64,000 nt of DNA from Dichetophora obliterata (lineage: Eukaryota; Arthropoda; Insecta; Diptera; Sciomyzidae), in contig OY986436.1 in the NCBI GenBank assembly GCA_963920525.1, forward strand, positions 178,719,361 through 178,783,360, written 5' to 3'. Position numbers and translations under genes: made by a program. Position 1 is the first letter of the stretch, and each line of letters opens with the position of its first letter. The notes beneath the pieces were generated by a model. The model made no database searches. It was not told where the DNA came from and saw nothing but the letters and a program-made list of their open reading frames with translations. Shown here piece after piece: positions 54,940-64,000 of this stretch.

Positions 54940-55158
54940 AGTGCCCAAAAAGCAGCAGAAGACTTTAAATTTAACTGGAATACAAGTCAAGAGGCCCGCA
55001 ACATTGCACGGTTTATAATAAAACTACACGCAAAGTGGAAACATTTACAAAATAGCAAATTTAAGCAGAGCAAGGTGACGCTCGAGAAACAAAAGGCCTT
55101 CGCGGCAGATTTAAAGAACGTGTTCGACACAAAAGCTCAACACTGCACTAAAAATTGA
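54940..55158 (+). pseudogene. Unknown coding-like fragment in the fold-back centre
   Basis: The plus-strand frame reads EDFKFNWNTSQEARNIARFI, then LHAKWKHLQNSKFKQSK and EKQKAFAADLKNVFDTKAQH to a TGA. The composition (Lys/Phe/Asp, helical) is protein-like and unlike the surroundings. I do not recognise the family with confidence. It may be a captured or residual transposon protein piece. No start codon or promoter is evident. Confidence 0.4.
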
Positions 55159-55336
55159 AAAAAGGCAAATCTACTGTAAAACGAAGGTGCCAAATAATTT
55201 TTTTAAGTAGTTCATAATAATGTTAACTTATAAACTTAAGCGATGCTAAAAAATTTTCACAATATTTTGTTGAACGAAATACAATGCCTTGTTAAAATTC
55301 AAAACAACCAATTTCAGACAACGAAAAAAGCTTTAA

Positions 55337-57585
55337 CCCTTCGTGGGACCCTAAGTAAATTATACGTCAAAGGTCCCTAAGGTCCGCTGGGACATAATAT
55401 GAAAATTGCCTATAAAATGCACTAAAAATGATTGAACACGGGAAAATTTTGGTTTTAAATTAAATATTAATTATTTTTATTGAGATATAGTCTTAATCTA
55501 ATATTATTTTATTGTTCTGCTCGCTGAATCCTGGACGTTTTACACGGCATGCCACGGTGCATCTGCTCTGAATGCTCCATACAAACAAACTTCCTGCAAT
55601 CGCAGCATGCAAATCTTGTTTTACGTTGCCTGTTGTTGTGTTGTTGACTTGTTGGATTGGTGGTGCTTCGCTTGTAATGCTCTCTTCTAGTGGTATGACG
55701 TTGTAGTCCATCATAGCTCTCTTGATATGGGGGTAGCGGGTTATACGATTATTGAGCGCCCTTTCTTCGATTTCGACAGTAGCCAACTGCTGAACTAATT
55801 TGTATAAGAACGACCGCCTCCTGTCGCTTTTCTGGCTCGGATTGAGGTCATTATAGGCGATAAATGACGCCAATGCAGCAACGTCCACAATATTATAAAA
55901 CATGGCCAGTGGCCAGCGTTTAGTACCTCTTTTACACGTGTATGTATCTAGCATTTGGTCCTTCGTGTCCACTCCAGCTTTATTTTTGTTGTATTCCACA
56001 ATGGCCATTGGTTTTTTATGTGCTCCTTCGACGGCGTTTGTATAATGTGCTGTTGAAATGAGTACCACTGCTTTATTTTTCTTCGGCACATATGAGCATA
56101 GCGCAACGTTGTTGTCATGGTAGCCGAACAATGTACTATCAATTGGGCGATTGCGATTCTTCCAAAACTCACTGGGAATACAAGCTTTATTTGTGCGTAA
56201 GGTACCAACATATGCTGTTCTTTGGGTAATCAAGTTTTCAGCCAATTCAAGAGACGAAAAGAAGTTGTCTGCATACACAATGCGGCCAGTAAATAAGTAT
56301 TTCTGCGCGAGCTTCATTGTCACTTTGTAGCCCAGCTGGGTTTCACGCTCCTGTCCTGGTGCTTTTCCAGAGTATATGATACCTTTGAGCGGATATTTGG
56401 ATTTTGCATCACATATCCACCACACCTTTATTCCATATTTTGCAGGCTTTGATGGAATGTACTGTGTAAATGATGTCCGTCCTCTATATGGAAACAGTTG
56501 TTCATCTACTGTTAGAGCATCATGTGGTTCGTACCGACTTGCCAAATTAGCTTGCAGCATGAGCCAAATATCATCAATTGCTGCCGTTTTGCTGCTCTGT
56601 GACCTTTCCATGCCGTTATTCACGTTGTCAAATCGTATGTACCTCAATAGCAGTTTGAATCTTTTGAATGACATTACAGCTCTGAAGATTGGTGGATGAT
56701 TTGTATCAAACAGGCAGTAAGCCGGTTCATTGTTTGACTTATATAAGCCAGAAGCTATAAGCATTGCCAGGAATGCATCAAACTCCTTGGGTGTCAGTGG
56801 TTGCCATTCTTTGGGTCGTGTTGGATTAGCTTCATTCCACGCTTCAATAGTTTGTTTGGCTTTTCGGTTAATTTCTCTTACGATTATGTGTGACATTTCC
56901 TCGGTAAAAATTGTTTTGGATATGCTCAATGGATCATCCGAAGTCATTATTGGTCCTATTCCTCTACTTCTCATGGTGAAGATATTGTGAGATCTTACAC
57001 GTGAAGTTGGTGGCGGCGCTTTCTTCCATTTCATACCATTTTTGCCAACATAATAGTCATCTGAAGTTGTTTCTTGATTTGGCGGCGTTTCATCATCATC
57101 GTCACTTGTATCTTCGTCCCAGTATTCAATAGTGGCTCCACTTTCGCAATCAGAGGCTTCTTCATTTAGTTGGAGCGATGGATCACTTATTTCATCATCA
57201 AAATCACAACTTTGTTCATTTAGTATTTCATTTATATTGATATTTGCTTCGCACATTTTTCTTTAGCTCAATTCAATTCAAAAGTTATCAATTCAATTTT
57301 GAGCCATAAAACAATGAATTCCACGAAGTAATACCGTTAATTTGCTTAATTTTCATACTATGTCCCAGGGGACTTTAGGGACCTTTCTCGTAGGCAGTAA
57401 AAGTAAATACTTAGATCTCGGTAACCACTGGTCCGATTTTAAGGATCGAACCCGTAAAAGACGCAGAACTAAATGTTCCAGGAATACTGGTAACTTTGGG
57501 AGGGGGGGTCGTAGTGGCCAAAATAGGAGTAATTTGCGATTCAAAATCGAAAAAGTCCCTACGGACCTTAGGGTCCCACGAAGGG
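55337..57585 (-). mobile_element. piggyBac transposon, nearly intact
   Basis: TTAA at 55333-55336 and 57586-57589 with 19-base exactly inverted ends CCCTTCGTGGGACCCTAAG. Subterminal GGTCCCTAAGGTCCG-type repeats occur near both ends. 2249 bp with one 587-codon transposase. It lies in the arm of the fold-back element. The sharp ends and long ORF suggest recent arrival. Confidence 0.96.
55493..57256 (-). CDS. piggyBac transposase, C-terminal finger frameshifted
   Basis: 587 aa, near the usual size of about 590. The first 70 residues are acidic (DEDTSDDDDE). The RNase-H-like core has the three catalytic aspartates: D251 in TVDEQLFPYRGR, D330 in YADNFFSS and D430 in NKAGVDTKDQM. It cuts and pastes the element at TTAA. 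The annotated C-terminus (QDLHAAIAGSL onward) is not family-like. A different frame over the same bases reads FACCDCRKFVCMEHSEQMH, part of the zinc-binding cysteine-rich domain. A one-base frame change near 55630 is implied, and the first Cys pair is not visible. Catalysis may be possible but DNA binding by the finger is probably lost. Confidence 0.95.
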   Translation of the reverse strand: MCEANININEILNEQSCDFDDEISDPSLQLNEEASDCESGATIEYWDEDTSDDDDETPPNQETTSDDYYVGKNGMKWKKAPPPTSRVRSHNIFTMRSRGIGPIMTSDDPLSISKTIFTEEMSHIIVREINRKAKQTIEAWNEANPTRPKEWQPLTPKEFDAFLAMLIASGLYKSNNEPAYCLFDTNHPPIFRAVMSFKRFKLLLRYIRFDNVNNGMERSQSSKTAAIDDIWLMLQANLASRYEPHDALTVDEQLFPYRGRTSFTQYIPSKPAKYGIKVWWICDAKSKYPLKGIIYSGKAPGQERETQLGYKVTMKLAQKYLFTGRIVYADNFFSSLELAENLITQRTAYVGTLRTNKACIPSEFWKNRNRPIDSTLFGYHDNNVALCSYVPKKNKAVVLISTAHYTNAVEGAHKKPMAIVEYNKNKAGVDTKDQMLDTYTCKRGTKRWPLAMFYNIVDVAALASFIAYNDLNPSQKSDRRRSFLYKLVQQLATVEIEERALNNRITRYPHIKRAMMDYNVIPLEESITSEAPPIQQVNNTTTGNVKQDLHAAIAGSLFVWSIQSRCTVACRVKRPGFSEQNNKIILD

Positions 57586-57670
57586 TTAAAGGCTTTAACT
57601 TTGAAACGGCAAGAGTAATATCAAAAAATTTGTATTTAAATTACTTAGTATTTTACCATTATTCAAAGTC

Positions 57671-58061
57671 GGCCTTTGTAGTCTAGTGGTGAGTGTGCTA
57701 GACTATCAACCCAAAGGTCCCTGGTTCGAATCCGGGTGCGGGCATGGTTCTTTTCACTTTCTTTGTTCTTTACTGCATTTAAGAATTATGGAAAACTAAA
57801 AATCAACAACTTTGACTGTGAAAAACGTGGAATTAAAGGACTGAAACCACTAAAGGCTGGAAATGCTTCCTGAGGTTAAGGCATAACACACACTAGCCTA
57901 TGTCAAAAACAATTCATATTGTCTTTCACGGTTGTTTCGCCTAATCAATAATTCAGGTTCCAAGGAATTCCTCTAAATAAACTATCCCTGTCCTTTCAGG
58001 TCAAAAACCAAACCTTGTTTGCGTAAGGCGCATGCCTTGGTTTTTGATCTTTAAAAAAAAA
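57671..58061 (+). mobile_element. tRNA-derived SINE, copy A
   Basis: Head: GCCTTTGTAGTCTAGTGG (A box) and GGTTCGAATCCGGG (B box). The roughly 320-base body matches copy B (39813-40204) through GGAATTAAAGGAC, GTTTCGCCTAATCA, CTGTCCTTTCAGGTC and GGCGCATGCCTTGG, ending in an A-run. It interrupts the right arm of the fold-back element. Confidence 0.88.
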
Positions 58062-58263
58062 CATCAGTACATTTTTTTCATTTTGATGGAATTTTTTAAA
58101 GTTATAAAGCTTTTTTTAAAAATGTACCGATTTTTAGGTTGTTTTTAGGGTAAAACCGATTAGCTCCAACACTAAACCTCTTAAAAAAAATCTGAAAAAT
58201 ACATTACCTCATAAGCTTTCAAAAAAAGAATGAGCAAGGAAAAAATTTTTTTGGGACACCCCA

Positions 58264-58680
58264 ATCTACATTTTCATAAAGCAGTTGATTGTTCATCGAT
58301 TGGTATTATATCAATATTTTTCGTTATATTTTAGATGAAAATTTCGAGTTCATTAAAAGAATGAATTTGTTATCCAAATCTAAGCGCATATGTCGCAATT
58401 TAAGTTATTACCAAGCATTAGTTAATAAAAATAATAAAAATCAGCTAGTGATTTTTTCCTTTTCATATTGAAAAAACTTTGTTGTTGTTGTTGTTGTTTC
58501 TTTGGAAAGATTCGTTAGAACAATTAATTGTTCTAACTTTGACCTTAAGCTCAATAAACGATTTTAAACTATCAAACAACTAGAATTTGTATTTAAAATC
58601 AAGTATGATTTAAACTATCAAACACTTAGAATTTGTATATCAATCATTTAAAGTCAACATAATAATAAACATAATTTTTT
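58264..58680. other. Palindrome and short duplication, no gene
   Basis: A (GTT)n tract at 58479-58497, a perfect 24-base palindrome made of GTTAGAACAATT and its complement at 58514-58537, and two direct copies of TTTAAACTATCAAACA with TAGAATTTGTAT about 48 bases apart (58562-58640). Confidence 0.7.
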
Positions 58681-58681
58681 T

Positions 58682-59228
58682 AACATGAATAAAATTGTGA
58701 GCTTTAGATCAAGTAAGTTTTTAAAGAAGGCAACAACAACAACAACAACAATTCTGAATAGAGTCAATCACTTAGCTGACTAGACAGTCTGTTTCGGAAA
58801 TTGCTACATTTTCCTCTTCAGTAGTCTTTGAGTGAGTAAGCTGTGAACAACTCACTGTTTAAACCAGTATATGAGTGCGCAGATTTTGAAATTCATTCTT
58901 TTGAATTGTATGACTGCTAATCATATGACATTTCAAAGCAGTAGGCTATTTATAGATCACCGCCATCAACTCTATCAAGATTGCCATCTGTTTTAGTTGC
59001 TATAATTCAAAAGAATGAATTCCAAAATCTGCGCACTCATGTACTGGTTTAAATAGTGAGTTGATCACAGCTTACTCACTCAAAGACTACTGAAGAGGAA
59101 AATGTAGCGATTTCCGAAACAGACTGTCTAGTCAGCTAAGTGATTGACTCTATTCAGAATTGTTGTTGTTGTTGTTGTTGCCTTCTTTAAAAACTTACTT
59201 GATCTAAAGCTCACAATTTAATTCATGT
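58682..59228. mobile_element. Fold-back element with 228-bp near-identical arms
   Basis: The left arm 58682-58909 and right arm 59001-59228 are inverted copies with few differences, each including a (CAA)n run and GACAGTCTGTTTCGGAAAT. The loop is 58910-59000. No coding. High arm identity means recent formation or ongoing conversion. Partial copies lie at 160-429 and 49546-49605. Confidence 0.92.
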
Positions 59229-59750
59229 AATAATTTCATAGATCATAAAAATAATTTTTTTATTTTTTTAATTTTTTAATTTCAAATACAAATTTTAATT
59301 TAAAATTTTTAATTTCAATATTGATGCGCTTATCCCAAAAAGAGTTATACATTCAATAACTTGATGCCATACCATCATCCGTTAAAAAGATTCGTAGTGC
59401 ACGATATAAATCGGTCCTAGACGTACACGGATCAAGAGTCTGGTTTCAATTTTAAACCAACTACAATTTATGTGGTTAAAATTAACTGGTTTTATATAAA
59501 TCCCTCTACTAAATAGTTTTAATTTTCATCCTTCTTGGTTGAAACGTCCACTTAAGTCAGGTGATGAAAGTCCTTTTTGCATAGTAAATAAAATGTTTCT
59601 AATATTAATAAATGGTGGGATTTTTTCTAATAAAACCTGTTTAACCAAAAGTATAAAAAACAAACTTTGTTTCTTTATTTGCAACTGGATATGATAAACT
59701 ATTTATTAAATAGCTGATATGCCCAGTGTAATTTTTAAAGTTATATATGT
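59229..59750. other. No recognisable gene
   Basis: AT-rich; nothing supportable. Confidence 0.5.
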
Positions 59751-61867
59751 CAGGCCTATAGACAAGGGGATTTTAGGGGTTAAGCCCCCCTTAGGGTCTA
59801 GAAAGTATAAAAGTCTAATATATTAGCACTAAGGCAACTTCAACGCAACAGCGTAAAAAGTTGCAAACGACTTCAATTTTGCACTGAATTGAGACCTATG
59901 TATGCTTTCAGATTATAGATAATATAAGGCATAGATTGCGATTTTATGTTATGGTGCGGCTGTCATGAATGGTACACTACAAGGAGCACAAGCGTATGAA
60001 GCGGAAGAAGAGCTACAGGATGCTGTTATTAAAGCTTAAGACAACTCAACCGAATTTCGAGATACCACAACATCGCCTCTCGAATTTCAACTTATAAAAC
60101 AATAAAAGCATTTGGTTTTCAAATTGCTATTTATTTATGTGGTCGCAGTACCAACTAAATACATTTGTGATCAAGATTGTCCATTCACATTCTTTGTTTT
60201 TATTTCCCAAAAACTAATAACTAGAACAGAAAAATTGAATAAGGGTATTAAACAATAGTGTAGTAACGTCAGTTGAAATGTTTAACAGTTGTCGAGTTGC
60301 TATTTTAAAAAATTTAAAATTATTATATAAATTAGTACTCAATTTTTTATAAAAAGAAAATCAATTTAATTTATGAAAGTTATTGAAATCAGTTTTTTTT
60401 TATTTAATTTTTTATAATTTTTTTATTTTTGTGTTTGAAATGGCCAAACACAGGCACTTTGAGGATTTTTTGAAAAAACATCAAGTTTCAACAACTACAA
60501 CTTTTTGAGCCGAGTTTTGTTTTTTGTAAGTTTTTTCACAAAATAGTTAAAGACTATGCCTTAGCACCCCGTTATGTCGTTTTTTGTTTTATTTTGCATT
60601 TTTATATTTTTGGGGATTGAGCAAGCAACGTAATCGCACAATTTATTGTATTTGATGTTTGTCTATTCAAAAGAGCTTATTTCGACATTGTATGAAGTTG
60701 AAGAAAACTGAAGAAGTCTAGTTTTTGTTGTGAGACCAACAGCTAATATATGATGCAAGCATAGATAAAAAATTTTAATGGTTTCAAAGTTATAGATATT
60801 TCAAATTTAAAATACGTCCTTTTGTGTAGTCACTGAAGAAATAAGCATTTTTGATAAGGTTTTTAAGTACTTTATAAAATGAACACAACAATAAAATATA
60901 ACTAAGAAGTTTTAACAGGAATAATTCATTTACTAAACACGCAAGTCCCCTGTGTCGGGCTCAATACGTTCACATACTTCGTCGGTTTCTCATTGTAGCA
61001 ATGAGGACTCATTGAGGACTTTCATTCATTGAATAATCAGTTTCCTAGCTTAAAGGGTACTTGAAGTTGAGTCTTTAAAAAAATTTTAATAGGCCCGTTT
61101 GATTAAATATTTTACAAAAACTAAGACCTTGTATGACAATAAGTCCCTTTTGTTCAAATATCTTTAAAAGCAATTTTTCAGTATGCATATTTAGGCCCTT
61201 TTGATTAGAAACATCAGATTTTATGCACAAAATATTGGAAAAATTTACGATTTTCTTAATTTTTTTTTGTACAAATGATAGGATTAAATATTTTAAGTGC
61301 TAAACCATAGTAAAAACAGCTTTTTTCAAAAATGTTAAATAGGACCTTTTGAACAGACACTCTTCATTTGTAGTAAGTGTTTTTCAGAAAATATTTCAAC
61401 AACATTTCATTGCAATTTCTCAAATTTAGATTATTACATTTTTTTTTTTTTATTGAAACAAGAAATAATTTAACATTTTTCGAAAAGTAAAATATCACAG
61501 CTCTAATACTTTTAATCCGATTTTTATGTTTGTTAACTCCTTTTAAGGATCAATTACATTTAAAACGAGATGCATACATGTTTTTTAAAAAAATTTACTT
61601 CAAGAGAATTTTTGGACTCTTAAAACGCTTCTCCATTTATTGGTCTCTTGAGCTAGTTTTAAAAGTCTATCAATCGGCACGAAACTTTATAGATTTTATT
61701 TTTATATCAAATCGACTATTTTTAGTCTATGGCGTCAACAACTTGTTCCATGGTGGAGCAAACATTTAATATACATATTAAAATACCTTTTGATTTATCG
61801 ATATCAAAAACTATCACTATTTTTTTTAAACAAAACCCCCCTTGGGTAAAACCTGGCTACGGGCCTG
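59751..61867. mobile_element. Non-autonomous hAT-like element
   Basis: CAGGCCTATAGACAAGG at the left and, in complement, CAGGCCCGTAGCCAGG at the right. Flanking 8-mers ATATATGT (59743-59750) and ATATTTGT (61868-61875) match 7 of 8. It belongs to the family of 3943-5368. The 2.1-kb interior is AT-rich; short frames such as 61530-61769 show no transposase motif. Confidence 0.75.
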
Positions 61868-62093
61868 ATATTTGTATACAAATTGTAATATTCACATCTC
61901 GTTTTATTGTATTTAAAAATCCAGAATATGCAAAAATATGTTATTCGCCAGTTACCAAATTTCAGCGTTTAGCCCAAATGCTTGAGATATAACTAAAGGT
62001 ATTTTTTTTTGTTTACGGCTGCTCAAAGTTTTGAAAGAAATACATCTGGTATTGAACGGAGCAAAAATACAATTTTTATGCGAATTTATCTAA

Positions 62094-62603
62094 CCCATTA
62101 ACCGCGGTTGGGTATTTTTTACCCATGAAAATACTTCTGCAAAATTGATCATATCTCAGGATTGGTAACAGCTAAGTATTTAATTTGTTGCTTTACGAAA
62201 ACATAGAGCTAAAATTTGTTTTTGGAGTGTGCCAAGAAGCACGTTAACCACTTAATTTTCAAAGTCAAAAGTGATTAAGTTTAAAAATCAGAAAGTTTTT
62301 GTTATTATCTTTTGTAAAAAATGTTGTATGTTAAAAAAAAAGCTCTCTTAGCCAATTAACCAACTATACCAGCTATTGATAGAAAATTCCTGACATAAAA
62401 CTATGCTGTTGTTGCAGAAGGAATTTGTTCCCATTTAGACCACATTAACGACGATTGGGTATTTAAATGCCCAACTCATATCTCGACTACGGTGAAAGGT
62501 GCAAAGTTGAAAATTGATGTATAATTTTCTGTGATCAATGTAAGAAAGCACATGACATTTAAAAAAAAATCGTACGAAGCGTTTGGGAGCCGCGCTTAGT
62601 AGG
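62094..62603. mobile_element. piggyBac-type MITE, degraded
   Basis: CCCATTAACCGCGG at the left and CCTACTAAGCGCGG in complement at the right. TTAA follows the right end (62604-62607) and CTAA, one change from it, precedes the left. The interior repeats TTAACxRCGRTTGGGTATTT at about 62098 and 62448. About 510 bp, non-coding. Confidence 0.5.
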
Positions 62604-62691
62604 TTAATGTACTGGCAACGAAAAAACAGCTGCTATCTTATTTTTATGTGGCGTTATTTACTATAACTGTATGTAGAAACATTGACAAATG

Positions 62692-64000
62692 ACATACTTA
62701 CTTACTTACTTACTTAGTTGGCGCTACAACCGTATGTCGGTCTTGGCCTCATCTAAGAATTTGCGCCAGCCATTTCTGTCTTTCGCTTGCTGGCGCCAGT
62801 TGGAAATTCCAAGCTTCGTCAGGTTGTCCTCTACTTGGTCTTTCCAACGAAGATGTGGTCGTCCTCTTCTGCGTTGACCGCCGCTGGGTACCGAATCGAA
62901 TGTTTTCTTCACTGGAGCATCGTCTTTCATGCGCTGAACATGACCAAGCCAGCAAAGCCGCTCGATTTTAATGCGCTTGACTATGTCGATGTCAGTGTAC
63001 AGCTCATACTGTTCATCATTCCACCGTATTCGGTACTCGCCATTGACGCATATTGGTTCGTAGATCTTACGAAGAATCTTTCTTTCGAATGCTCCTAAAA
63101 TCTTTTCATCTAAACTGCTCAGCGTCCAGGTTTGTGATGCGTAAAGTAGGACGGGCATGATGAGCGATTTATAGAGCGTGATTTTCGTTCGTCGAGAGAG
63201 GGCTCTGCTTCTCAATTGCCTACTGAGCCCAAAGTAACACCTGTTGGCAAGAGTTATTCTTCGTTTGATCTCAATGCTGATGTCGTTGGTTGAATTAATG
63301 CTGGATCCCAGATAAACGAAGTTCTTCACAACCTCGAAGGAGGTATTGTCAACGGTAACGTGGGTTCCAAGACGCTGGGACTGTTTGTTTGTTGACACTA
63401 AGTATTTCGTCTTATCTGCATTCACTGCCAGACCCATTCGACTTGACTCTCTTTCTAATCTGGAAAATGCTGCACTGACTTCGCGCGTATTATGGCCAAT
63501 GATATCTATGTCATCAGCATACGCAAGCAGCATAACACTCTTGTAGAATATTGTGCCACTACGTCTCAGATCAGCAGCTCGGATGATCTTTTCCATCATT
63601 AGGTTGAAAAAGTCGCACGATAAGGAATCACCTTGTCTGAAACCTCGTTTGGTAATAAATGGTGGGGAGAGGTCCTTCCCGATTTTAACTGCGCTGCTGG
63701 TGTTGCTCAGTGTCATCCTGCAAAGTCGTATTAGTTTTGCAGGTGCTTCCTTATTGGGCTGTCGAAGGCGGCTTTGTAGTCGACAAAAAGATGCTGGGTG
63801 TCGACTTGTTTTTCTTGAGTCTTCTCTAAGATTTGTCGTAGCGTGAAAATCTGGTCGATGGTGGACTTTCCAGGTCTGAAGCCACACTGATAAGGTCCGA
63901 TCAGTTTGTTTACAATGGGCTTCAACCTTTCACATAAAACGCTCGACAGGACCTTATATGCGATATTAAGAAGGCTTATCCCACGGTAATTGGCACAGAT
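62692..64000 (-). mobile_element. RTE-type non-LTR retrotransposon, 3' part, cut by window end
   Basis: The minus-strand reverse transcriptase ends near 62724. The (TTAC)n run at 62696-62715 on the plus strand is the simple-repeat tail usual for RTE elements. The 5' part lies beyond 64000. Confidence 0.92.
62724..64000 (-). pseudogene. RTE reverse transcriptase
   Basis: The upstream frame (63731-64000) reads NYRGISLLNIAYKVLSSVL, QCGFRPGKSTIDQIFTLRQI and HLFVDYKAAFDS (motif A). A short deletion with frame change near 63740-63760 follows. The 387-codon frame then carries GFRQGDSLS (motif B, about 82-90), AYADDIDIIG (motif C, 123-126), LGSSINSTN and the thumb CYFGLSRQLRSRALSRRTK. It ends in the RTE C-terminal domain (RPHLRWKDQVEDNL, WRKFLDEAKT). 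The enzyme copies its RNA at a nicked target. Apart from the deletion the sequence is clean, so it is a fairly young copy. Confidence 0.93.

Larger units (their letters stand above)
54206..58263. mobile_element. Large fold-back element (GGGTGTCCCAAAA) with nested piggyBac and SINE
   Basis: AGGGTGTCCCAAAA at 54206 is inverted at 58250-58263. The arms continue far inward. 54206-54680 pairs with 57590-58263 once piggyBac and SINE are ignored (for example TTGATATTACTCTTGCCGTT). 54680-54810 pairs with 55155-55296 (GGCATTGTATTTC, TACAGTAGATTTGCC). Without the insertions the element is about 1.4 kb. The centre, 54820-55160, holds a coding-like fragment. Confidence 0.8.

Noticed and set aside
57671..57742. 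tRNA gene
   Set aside because: A and B boxes are good, but the anticodon stem does not pair and a 320-base conserved body follows; this is a SINE head.

Overview
The window reads as intergenic or heterochromatin-like DNA from an insect, most likely a fly. The evidence is strong AT richness, (TTAAG)n and ATT/CAA microsatellites, and the mixture of transposon families: Penelope with a GIY-YIG nuclease, RTE with a (TTAC)n tail, an SAP-domain gypsy element, piggyBac, Tc1/mariner, many hAT-like and MITE families, and a tRNA-derived SINE. I find no confident conserved host protein gene. The only candidate non-transposon gene is a small two-exon ORF at 5735-6123. Almost everything that can be explained is mobile DNA, much of it nested, and an unusual number of elements are long inverted repeats (fold-back elements).

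Layout. 1-1.4 kb: half of a fold-back element running into about 183 copies of TTAAG. 3.9-5.4 kb: a hAT-like element holding a TTAA-flanked MITE and an internally deleted mariner relative. 5.7-6.2 kb: the spliced small-gene candidate. 6.6-9.9 kb: a TAA-flanked MITE, a 142-bp tandem repeat, a hAT-like element with a good 8-bp duplication, a perfect-stem hairpin and another MITE. 10.25-11.52 kb: a Tc1 transposase fragment in a fold-back configuration. 11.53-18.72 kb: a minus-strand gypsy-type LTR retrotransposon with TGTA target duplication, inserted exactly at the Tc1 end and itself interrupted in reverse transcriptase by a 2.04-kb hAT-type element. 19-25.5 kb: MITEs, including three copies of one family. 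27-30.8 kb: several fold-back elements. 30.8-33.1 kb: a 5'-truncated minus-strand Penelope element with two MITEs in its coding region.

33.2-35.8 kb: more hairpins and dispersed repeats. 35.8-40.3 kb: a minus-strand non-LTR retrotransposon (endonuclease plus reverse transcriptase), broken by a SINE and by a 1.2-kb solo LTR. That LTR carries eight copies of a nearly invariant 12-base hairpin core. 43.7-44.76 kb: a second, truncated copy of the same LINE family. 45-54 kb: mostly unexplained AT-rich DNA with a few MITEs and a mariner relic. 54.2-58.26 kb: a large fold-back element hosting a nearly intact piggyBac (TTAA, 19-bp terminal repeats, 587-aa ORF) and a SINE. 58.7-62.6 kb: a near-perfect 228-bp-arm fold-back, a hAT-like element and a TTAA MITE. 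62.7-64.0 kb: the 3' part of an RTE retrotransposon cut by the window edge.

The genes here do not form a pathway; each serves only the mobility of its own element. The nested insertions give relative ages: Tc1 fold-back before gypsy before hAT-MITE; LINE before SINE and solo LTR; Penelope before its two MITEs; fold-back before piggyBac and SINE. All coordinates and comparisons were read by eye, with no database search.
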